Positions 26,466 to 32,696 of a stretch of DNA of 39,474 nt are shown here, in pieces. A program made the translations under genes and the position numbers. This stretch comes from Deltaproteobacteria bacterium. Lineage in GTDB: Bacteria > Myxococcota_A > Polyangia > JAAYKL01. The notes below the pieces were generated by a model that was not told the DNA's origin, did not search any database, and worked only from the letters and a program-made list of their open reading frames with translations. The stretch is from positions 1 through 39,474 of the forward strand of contig JAFGQN010000123.1 of the NCBI GenBank assembly GCA_016935665.1, given 5' to 3'. Position 1 is the first letter of the stretch. Each line of letters opens with the position of its first letter.

Positions 26466-27338
26466 CTGAAACAGGGTATACACAAATGGATTGCGTTCGG
26501 ATTGCTTGCGGTGATGTTTGTCTATGGCATGCCACTTCGAGCTCAGATTGAGACAACCCCCGAGGATACGACAGCCAAAAAAGAAGAAGTCACAGCCAAA
26601 GGTGTGGGGGTCGTGGGGGGAATCGTTGCCGGCGCGGAATTGGTTCTGGTTACCGAATCCATTATTCGCGTCAAGCCGCTGTGGCCCTACCTGGTTTTTC
26701 CGATTGTGGGGGCCGCCGGAGGTGGTTTTGGGGGATACAAGCTGGAAAAAAATTCCCGAGGAGGGGCCATTGCACTGCTGATAACCGCCATGGTGGGTGT
26801 CATTCCAACAGCGATTGCGGTCTCTGCGTCCCGGTCATTTGATCCGGAGGACGTTGGCGCCCGGATGGGCACAGACGCTTTACAACCCACGTCGCTTCCG
26901 CCACCTGATTATTCCAACGGCGTCAATGCAAACATGGGGACAGATGAAAGCACCGTGGAAGTGGAGGCGAAACCGGATGCGCTTCCCGAGTCCAGGGAGG
27001 GACCACCTGCGCCGCCAAAACCGGCAGAGGCAGCGCCTGATGCGGCATCCATTCCAGCTGAGGTCATTCCGTCCTCTCCGGATGGCGAGGAATCTCAGGC
27101 AGACGATGGGACGCAGGAGGAATCGTCTTTAAAACCGGAGAGTTCTTCGGCACACGTGGCACAGCGAGAGCGCATCGCCCATTTATCGAGCGGCGCGTTG
27201 TTCCATTTGAACCGGGAGCTCCGTTTTGGCATGGGAATCCCAGCGGTCGATGTCTTTCCGCTTCAGTTGCCAGAGGCTGGCACCCATCTGCCGGGAGTGG
27301 AAGTGCAAATTCCCCTCATCGCATTGGATTTGCCGTAA
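26466..27338 (+). CDS. Hypothetical exported/membrane protein, probable CTG start
   Basis: A 290-residue protein. The best start appears to be CTG at 26466: GGGAGG ends five bases upstream, and from there the protein begins with a textbook signal peptide (KQGIHKWIAFGLLAVMF, then LRAQ). The first conventional starts in frame, TTG at 26502 or ATG at 26514, would cut into this signal. An ATG at 26461 is out of frame and stops after two codons. After the signal come a Gly/Ala-rich membrane-like segment (GVVGGIVAGAELVLV) and two more (YLVFPIVGAAGGGFGGY, AIALLITAMVGVIPTAIAV). A long Pro/Glu/Ser-rich linker follows, then a conserved-looking C-terminal stretch (LRFGMGIPAVDVFPLQ, VEVQIPLIALDLP). No family name is assigned. 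Confidence 0.65.
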   Translation: MKQGIHKWIAFGLLAVMFVYGMPLRAQIETTPEDTTAKKEEVTAKGVGVVGGIVAGAELVLVTESIIRVKPLWPYLVFPIVGAAGGGFGGYKLEKNSRGGAIALLITAMVGVIPTAIAVSASRSFDPEDVGARMGTDALQPTSLPPPDYSNGVNANMGTDESTVEVEAKPDALPESREGPPAPPKPAEAAPDAASIPAEVIPSSPDGEESQADDGTQEESSLKPESSSAHVAQRERIAHLSSGALFHLNRELRFGMGIPAVDVFPLQLPEAGTHLPGVEVQIPLIALDLP

Positions 27339-27350
27339 CGGCGCTTTTTT
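27332..27350 (+). terminator. Compact intrinsic terminator with the stop codon in its loop
   Basis: GCCG-TAA-CGGC is followed by GC and six T residues. The TAA loop is the stop codon of the preceding gene (27336-27338). The stem is only four G/C pairs, so strength is uncertain. The position, exactly between convergent genes 13 bases apart, supports a terminator. Confidence 0.45.
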
Positions 27351-27351
27351 G

Positions 27352-28827
27352 TCATTCCACCTTTCCCTGTAGAAACCACTGTCGACGATGGCGATCAAAG
27401 TATACCCACAGAAGTTCACTGTCGGTTTTGGCGAAATAATACTCTCTGCAGATTTCGTTCATCCACCAGCCGCCTTCCACAATATACGGCCCTATCATTT
27501 CTTTTACGGCCATACCGCCGAGACCACCAAAATGGATACCTGCCGGCCCTTTGACTGGCCTTGAGTTGAGTAGCAGTGGTTTGGTCAAAATACGGCGGAT
27601 CAGTGCGTGCCGCTGTGGCGCCGGCGTAGGGTATACAAAACCGGTTGCCGGAACAAAACTATATTGCGCTGAGGGTAAATGGCCCTGTGTCAGTTGGGGG
27701 CGGCAGACGCTGTCTTCTCCGAATCTGGCCCGGATTCTTGCGAGCGCCCGGTTGGCGGCTTCAATATCCCGCCTGTGTTCGTTTTGAAAAAGCGCCATTT
27801 GTCCCAGCGTTGCGGGTTTGGCCTCTGCTTCCAGCATGATTTCCTGCACACCGGCATCCAGAGTGGTGTGTTCCAGTTTTAGCCGCAGCAGTTCCACCCA
27901 TAGGGCAATATTCATTGAGGGGAGAGCGGGAATGATGTTGAGTGTTATCTTTGGGGCGTGGTCCAGGGCAAAAGTGATGTTGAGCTGGCAAAGAATAAGT
28001 CGTTGTCCCATCAGTTCGTTTATCAGGGACTCCAGCATGGTTTTCATCACAAAGAGCAATCCCAGTGCGTTGGTTTGGATGCCGTCCAGCTGGCAGCTCT
28101 GTTGGATGGGAGTGGTATCCTTTTGCCCGATGAGAGGGTTGAAGCGACTGCCTGAGGCAAGCTGGTGCAGCTCCACCAGTGTCTGGGTAAAGCGGGACTT
28201 CAGACTGTCGGCCGGCAGCGAGAGCAATTCTCCAAGGGTTTGGATACCAAGGCGCAAAAGCAGCTCCAGGTCCTTGACCGGGATGTCCATATGGGCGAGT
28301 GGTGTGTTAAATACGGTCTGCTGTTCTTCTTCGTCACTTTTCAGGACATATTTACCCCGAATGGATTTGGCGACGGCATACGTACCGAATTTAGAGCTGC
28401 CCACACAGATACCGGCAATAAAACCGTGTTGGGCGATGGTTTCGCGCACGTGTGTTGTCCAGTTTTCTTCTGTCTGATACATCCGTTCAATGCCACTGCA
28501 GTCGAGCCAGAATACACCGGGGGCATTGCCTTTTTCCACAGTGGGCGAAAATGTCTGCAGCAGTTTAACCAACTGGTTGGAATGCGCGGCAAGCACATCG
28601 GAAGAAACCACCTGCGCTTTTAAAAGCGGGCACAATGAAAGCGCGGAAACGTAACTGTCGTTTTTTTTTATCCCAAACTGTTTGGCGATGTGATTCAGCT
28701 CCTGTATTCGCCCCGATGCGTTTTCGGCAGATACCACCGCCACAGGAAAATCGCGCCACTCCCGGTGTTTTTGCAGCAGGATTTGCAGCGGGAAGGCAAA
28801 GAGATTAACACAGGCCGTCCGGGGCAT
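27352..28827 (-). CDS. imuB: ImuB, Y-family DNA polymerase-like mutasome protein
   Basis: A 491-residue relative of Y-family polymerases that serves in SOS mutagenesis without polymerase activity, linking the error-prone polymerase DnaE2 and ImuA to the sliding clamp. The first catalytic motif has lost its acidic residues (ACVNLFAFPLQ in place of DxDxFFA), and the second reads FWLDCSG in place of SxDE, as in known ImuB proteins. A clamp-binding motif QMALF lies at residues 343-347. The start at 28827 (ATG CCC) has AGGAGG six bases upstream; a GTG one codon earlier is less likely. It overlaps imuA by 23 bases. No dnaE2 gene is in the window. Confidence 0.87.
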   Translation of the reverse strand: MPRTACVNLFAFPLQILLQKHREWRDFPVAVVSAENASGRIQELNHIAKQFGIKKNDSYVSALSLCPLLKAQVVSSDVLAAHSNQLVKLLQTFSPTVEKGNAPGVFWLDCSGIERMYQTEENWTTHVRETIAQHGFIAGICVGSSKFGTYAVAKSIRGKYVLKSDEEEQQTVFNTPLAHMDIPVKDLELLLRLGIQTLGELLSLPADSLKSRFTQTLVELHQLASGSRFNPLIGQKDTTPIQQSCQLDGIQTNALGLLFVMKTMLESLINELMGQRLILCQLNITFALDHAPKITLNIIPALPSMNIALWVELLRLKLEHTTLDAGVQEIMLEAEAKPATLGQMALFQNEHRRDIEAANRALARIRARFGEDSVCRPQLTQGHLPSAQYSFVPATGFVYPTPAPQRHALIRRILTKPLLLNSRPVKGPAGIHFGGLGGMAVKEMIGPYIVEGGWWMNEICREYYFAKTDSELLWVYFDRHRRQWFLQGKVE

Positions 28828-29467
28828 CACACACCTCCTCTATTTTCCAGTTAGAGGTGCCGGTTTTGTCTTTTTGGGGAGTCACTCCCAGTTGGTATGC
28901 ACCAAACGGAAGTGACAGTGGCGTCTTGCTGGTTTTAACGGTCAGGGAAACCAGGACACCATTGTCATCATGACGATTCTGGTGAAAAGGCAATATGATC
29001 ACTGCGCAATTGTGGGTTCTGGCCAGTCCCGATAAACGATGTTGAAGCGCCAGCGAATTTTTGGATGGACGGCGTTCTTCAAGGGAAGCCAAATCAATGA
29101 CAACCATTCCCACGGCGCCACTGCGAATCAGGGTATCTGCGGCAAACCATATGTCTTTGTCGGCGCTGAGTCGAATAACGGTAATCGCATTTAAATCAAC
29201 GCCCAGACGCGCCACATCCGGTGGATAAAAGCAGCTCTGGGTGCCGCCGACCCATGCGACGGTTTCTCCTTCTTCCTGGGCATCCCATATCACCTGAAAA
29301 AGAGCGGTGAAAGGCGCGTTCATTGCGCCGGGAAGCAGTGATACCAGACGCCCCTGCAGCGCGGCATAACTCCACGGTGATATTCCCCTGGCAAAAGAGC
29401 GCAGACTCTTTCCCCGGGTAATGTATCTGGCCTGCAAAAGCTCATCGAGACGTCTGGCAACATTCAT
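28805..29467 (-). CDS. imuA: ImuA, RecA-like mutasome protein
   Basis: A 220-residue protein in the ImuA/SulA-like position between lexA and imuB. It has a RecA-like core in which the P-loop region reads LLPGAMNAPFTALFQ rather than a true Walker A. Later segments ITVIRLSADKDIWFAADTLIRSG and VGMVVIDLASL fit the RecA-like strand pattern, and RLSGLARTHNCAVIIL follows. In studied bacteria ImuA supports mutagenic translesion synthesis with ImuB and DnaE2. The ATG overlaps the lexA stop by four bases, and the 3' end overlaps imuB, so all three are one SOS-controlled unit. The family call rests partly on gene order. Confidence 0.8.
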   Translation of the reverse strand: MNVARRLDELLQARYITRGKSLRSFARGISPWSYAALQGRLVSLLPGAMNAPFTALFQVIWDAQEEGETVAWVGGTQSCFYPPDVARLGVDLNAITVIRLSADKDIWFAADTLIRSGAVGMVVIDLASLEERRPSKNSLALQHRLSGLARTHNCAVIILPFHQNRHDDNGVLVSLTVKTSKTPLSLPFGAYQLGVTPQKDKTGTSNWKIEEVCDAPDGLC

Positions 29468-30090
29468 GAAAGCACCATGCTGTCGAGGTAACGGCGCACC
29501 TCAATGACTTTGCCCAGAAGGCGCAATTCTCCCTTTGGAATAATGGGACTGAATTCCTCATTTTCCGGGTGCAGCTGCGGGCGGCCTTTGACTATCCTGA
29601 ATCGTTTGACGGTGGCTTCCTCTTCCACCATGGCCACGACAATGTCGCCACTGTTTGCGGTTTCCTGTCTGCGGACAATCACAATGTCTCCTGGCAGAAT
29701 TCCCGCGTTTATCATTGAATATCCGCGGACTTTTAAGGCGAACAGTTCCTTGCCCGGGGGGTGCGGCTGTTGAACCCCGATGTAGCCGTCGGGATCTTCG
29801 ATGGCTTCGGTGAGCTGACCGGCCTGGACGCTGCCGAGCAGGGGGACGGGGGCCTGTGGCAGCAAATCGATTTCATCGGGAAGTCGATATCCCCTGGAAA
29901 TGCCGCTTGTCTTTACCAGCTTGCCATCCTTTACCAGGTTCTCGAGATGCTCCCGGGCAGTCTGTACCGATTTAAATGCAAACGCTTCCTGCACTTCGCG
30001 GACTGTGGGGGGAAGCCCATCGGTGATACGATCGCGCATAAAGCGAAAAACTTGACGTCTGGTTTGTCCTTTGGGAGTCCTGGAAGCCAT
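29464..30090 (-). CDS. lexA: LexA repressor
   Basis: A 208-residue SOS repressor. An N-terminal winged helix (residues about 8-70, with PPTVREVQEAFAFKSVQTAREHL as the recognition region) binds the operator, and a C-terminal peptidase domain performs RecA-stimulated self-cleavage. Visible residues are the cleavage bond Ala90-Gly91 in SVQAGQ, nucleophile Ser125 in GYSMINAGI and general base Lys162 in EATVKRF. All are intact, so it should be inducible. The helix sequence differs from the E. coli type, in keeping with the unusual candidate operator at 30149-30170 upstream. It is first in the lexA-imuA-imuB unit, with a four-base overlap to imuA. Confidence 0.93.
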   Translation of the reverse strand: MASRTPKGQTRRQVFRFMRDRITDGLPPTVREVQEAFAFKSVQTAREHLENLVKDGKLVKTSGISRGYRLPDEIDLLPQAPVPLLGSVQAGQLTEAIEDPDGYIGVQQPHPPGKELFALKVRGYSMINAGILPGDIVIVRRQETANSGDIVVAMVEEEATVKRFRIVKGRPQLHPENEEFSPIIPKGELRLLGKVIEVRRYLDSMVLS

Positions 30091-30148
30091 TTTTCCTCAC
30101 TTGCTGATAATAAAAAAAAATCTCAAAAACTGTCCAATTTCTTGTTTA

Positions 30149-30170
30149 CCATACAAATGTATGGCATACA
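30149..30170. promoter_or_regulatory. lexA: Candidate LexA operator with three overlapping half-sites
   Basis: About 60-80 bases upstream of lexA, the 16-base palindrome CCATACA-AA-TGTATGG (30149-30164) overlaps a second, TGTATG-G-CATACA (30158-30170), giving three alternating copies of the half-site CATACA/TGTATG. The position fits autoregulation. The half-site does not match the E. coli (CTGT-N8-ACAG) or Gram-positive (GAAC-N4-GTTC) SOS boxes. Its binding protein is inferred only from location. Confidence 0.5.
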
Positions 30171-30189
30171 AGGAGGTGCCATTACATTT

Positions 30190-30253
30190 TTACCTTTCCT
30201 CCCAAAGGTAAGTTCGGTGTCGGGAGAAATCGCCAATTCCTCCCGGCACCGAA
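30190..30253 (+). promoter_or_regulatory. Two adjacent stem-loops upstream of the outer-membrane protein gene
   Basis: The first stem-loop is TTACCTTT / AAAGGTAA around six bases (30190-30211). One base later comes a 14-base stem (TTCGGTGTCGGGAG at 30213-30226 and CTCCCGGCACCGAA at 30240-30253) with one G-U pair and a 13-base loop. They lie in the divergent lexA / outer-membrane protein region, about 107 bases before the ATG at 30360. No T-run follows directly, though GCCGTTTT comes shortly after, so a leader RNA, attenuator or small RNA is possible. Confidence 0.5.
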
Positions 30254-30359
30254 GCCGTTTTATAATTCAAAGGATACCTCTTCTCTTAAAAAATCCGGTT
30301 GTTGTCAGCTTCAATGTTGGATACATTTCGAATTCCATAATGATTAAAAAGGAAAAGGA

Positions 30360-31142
30360 ATGAAAAAGAAATTCGCGCCGTTTGGTGTTTCACTGATAAT
30401 GGTTTTAATGGTGTTTCCTGCCTCGGTCCTGGCAAAACCACCCAATGTCGCCATAAGTGCCGGCATCAAAGGCGCTGTGGGGGGAAATCACATGGCAGCA
30501 AAGGATGCATCCGCAGAAATCGATGAAGACGCCTATTTTGAGGCGGGTGGGGCGCCTTTTGAGCGGGAGATTGTTGGTTCAGGCGGGGGAGGCGGCATTT
30601 TTGGTGAGGTGCGTTTTTTTAATGGGCATCTGGGGGTGGAGTTGAATCTGCTGTTCGATGTAAACAGGGCGAGATGCGCTGTAGTGCAAACCGACGGCGT
30701 CGATGTGGACTATATTCTGACCTATTCCATGTTGAGAGTGCCGCTGTTGCTGAAGGCCGCCTTTACGCGTGGTCGAACGCGAATGGGAATTGGAATAGGG
30801 CCGGAGTTTCGCTTTGGGCTGACAGCCAAAACAGATTTGGAGATAATTGACGGCGAACGATATCGCTTTGAGGACCAGCTGTCGGCGTGGAAATCCAATT
30901 TCTCTGCCCAAAAGAGAGATGATGTGGCAATCGCATGGGATGTTGCCATGGCTTTTGATTTGTATCCGTTCGAAATTACAGTGGATTTGCGTGTTTCCCA
31001 CGTATTGACCTATCCCGACGCGTTCCATGAGCGTGTTGAAATAGATGGGACCTACAAATTGCCAACCATCCGGGTTCAGTCTACGCATGCCATGGATGGC
31101 CGAATTCTGCTGGGGATGGCTTATATATTTCAGTTTTTGTAA
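30360..31142 (+). CDS. Outer-membrane beta-barrel protein
   Basis: A 260-residue exported protein with a signal peptide (MKKKFAPFGVSLIMVLMVF, ending near VLAKP). A chain of amphipathic strands follows (VAISAGIKGAVGGNHMA, GGIFGEVRFFNGHLGVELNLLF, MLRVPLLLKAAF, RMGIGIGPEFRFGL), and it ends in the phenylalanine-rich AYIFQFL, as in small eight-stranded outer-membrane barrels. The strand order GxxGEVRFFNGHLGVELNLLF / LRVPLLLK resembles PorT/OmpW-like barrels. The start has AAGGAAAAGGA directly upstream. The transcript probably carries the two leader stem-loops. Function unknown. Confidence 0.72.
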   Translation: MKKKFAPFGVSLIMVLMVFPASVLAKPPNVAISAGIKGAVGGNHMAAKDASAEIDEDAYFEAGGAPFEREIVGSGGGGGIFGEVRFFNGHLGVELNLLFDVNRARCAVVQTDGVDVDYILTYSMLRVPLLLKAAFTRGRTRMGIGIGPEFRFGLTAKTDLEIIDGERYRFEDQLSAWKSNFSAQKRDDVAIAWDVAMAFDLYPFEITVDLRVSHVLTYPDAFHERVEIDGTYKLPTIRVQSTHAMDGRILLGMAYIFQFL

Positions 31143-31273
31143 CAATTATTACGTTATATACAAAAAAATGAATCGGCTGTTGCCATTCCTGTCAAACCTC
31201 GATAGTAAAAAGTGAAATCTTTAATCGACGGTATCGAATTCGTGACAAAAGTTCACGGTGAGGAGTTCCAAAA

Positions 31274-32647
31274 ATGAAAAGAGTGACATTGGAAATTCAA
31301 TACGCAGATAATCGTACCGAAATGAAGCAGTTGGAAGATGGTACATATATCATCGGAAGAGATACCGGTGATATTGTGTTGAAAAACACATTGGTGTCCG
31401 GACGCCATGGGGAGTTGAAAGTAAGTGGTTCCCAGGTGATATATACGGATCAGGGCTCAACCAACGGTACGTTTACATTCAATGGTTCCAGACTTTCAGG
31501 ACCGTTGCAGATGGCTGCCGGAACGGGACTTCGCATTGGGGAATGCAAGATTATTTTAAAGGCCATTCATGTGCTGACATCCAAAACCGTGATGCAGCCT
31601 GCAGTAAAGCCCGCGTTTTCTCAAACAAAAACCGTTTTGGGACAGCCGGCAGTGATGTTCCCGCCATCTTCTCCGCCACCGGCAACCAACCCTGCGTCGG
31701 TACCTCCAGCTGCGAAATCGACGTCCATACCGCCCGCTGCGAAACCGGCCACCATACCGCCTGTTTCCAAATCAACACCCGCATCTGCCGCGGGAATGGC
31801 CGCCGCCAGTGATGCCGCAACTGCGCCAACGGCGCTACAGCCATCGGTGGCGCCCCAGGCGGCACAGCCATCTGTGATAAGCGAATCTGCATCTGCTCCA
31901 GCGGAAGCAACTCTTGCCACGGAGCCCGCTCCACCTGCGTACGATATGGCCGTTATTGCCGAACCGGAAAGCAGCCAAAGCGCTGCAAATGAAGCTGCGG
32001 GTGCGACTGAGGATTCGTTTGCAGATGAACCTGTATCCTTTGGCGACAGATTCTCCTATCAGATGGATATTGGCGCATTGGTCAACGCCCCCATGAAAGA
32101 TAAAGGATGGATTACCAAATGTCTGCTGATTGGGCTGATGACCATTATTCCCGTTGCCGGAGCGCTCAATATGATGGGGTGGATGATTGCGCTTTACAGA
32201 AACCGAAAGCAGGGAAGCGAAGAGCTGCCGCCAGCCAATCTATCCTATATTGGTGATGGTGTGAAAATTCTGCTGGCCTTTTTACCGGTAATTGGTGCGT
32301 TTGTCGCAGTAGCCGTCGTGTCCGTTGTGATAACCATGGTGCTTCCATTCCTGTTTTTCATTGGCCCATTGCTGAATCTGGCTCTCGGTTTGGCGGTGTT
32401 TGCGGCAACGCCCGCTATTCTGTATCTGACCGTTGAGAAAAACATTTCCTTTGCTTCGGTGAAATTCAACGCCATAATGGCGTTTGCCAAATCCAATACG
32501 CAGGCGTATGTGCAATTGCTCATTGCGTTTTTTGTCGCATCGGTGGTTAGTGGAATTGGCGGTGTTGTTTTGATAGGAACGCTGCTCACTGTGCCGTTTG
32601 CCACAGCGATGCAGGGCGTTATTCTTTCAGAGATTAAAGAGGAATAA
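31274..32647 (+). CDS. FHA-domain protein with C-terminal DUF4013-like membrane domain
   Basis: A 457-residue protein. The N-terminus (1-100) is a forkhead-associated domain, which binds phosphothreonine: IIGRD (26-30), SGRHGEL (42-48) and STNGTF (62-67) carry the usual binding residues. Residues about 110-250 form a Pro/Ala/Ser-rich linker with nine-residue repeats. The C-terminal part (about 258-457) has several hydrophobic helices beginning at WITKCLLIGLMTIIPVAGAL and resembles DUF4013, a family of membrane proteins of unknown role. GAGGAG precedes the ATG. The protein probably lets a phosphorylated partner dock at the inner membrane; a Ser/Thr kinase is expected elsewhere in the genome. 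Confidence 0.8.
   Translation: MKRVTLEIQYADNRTEMKQLEDGTYIIGRDTGDIVLKNTLVSGRHGELKVSGSQVIYTDQGSTNGTFTFNGSRLSGPLQMAAGTGLRIGECKIILKAIHVLTSKTVMQPAVKPAFSQTKTVLGQPAVMFPPSSPPPATNPASVPPAAKSTSIPPAAKPATIPPVSKSTPASAAGMAAASDAATAPTALQPSVAPQAAQPSVISESASAPAEATLATEPAPPAYDMAVIAEPESSQSAANEAAGATEDSFADEPVSFGDRFSYQMDIGALVNAPMKDKGWITKCLLIGLMTIIPVAGALNMMGWMIALYRNRKQGSEELPPANLSYIGDGVKILLAFLPVIGAFVAVAVVSVVITMVLPFLFFIGPLLNLALGLAVFAATPAILYLTVEKNISFASVKFNAIMAFAKSNTQAYVQLLIAFFVASVVSGIGGVVLIGTLLTVPFATAMQGVILSEIKEE
31700..31780 (+). repeat. Three 27-base tandem repeats in the FHA protein linker
   Basis: Three consecutive units encode the nine-residue degenerate repeat (V/I)PPxxKxxx: VPPAAKSTS, IPPAAKPAT and IPPVSKSTP. This is a flexible proline-rich spacer between the FHA and membrane domains. 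Confidence 0.7.
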
Positions 32648-32696
32648 TCCTTTTAGGAAATCGATTACCCCGTCTTTTTGCCCTGTCTCTTCCGTA

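Noticed and set aside
29761-30363. A 200-residue plus-strand frame across lexA and its upstream region.
   Set aside because: Most of it lies opposite lexA, and its end spans the operator and stem-loops; no signs of a real protein.
31225-31237. A 13-base match (TCGACGGTATCGA) to a common cloning-vector polylinker as I recall it.
   Set aside because: Too short; the flanking sequence does not continue as vector and the region reads as normal intergenic DNA.
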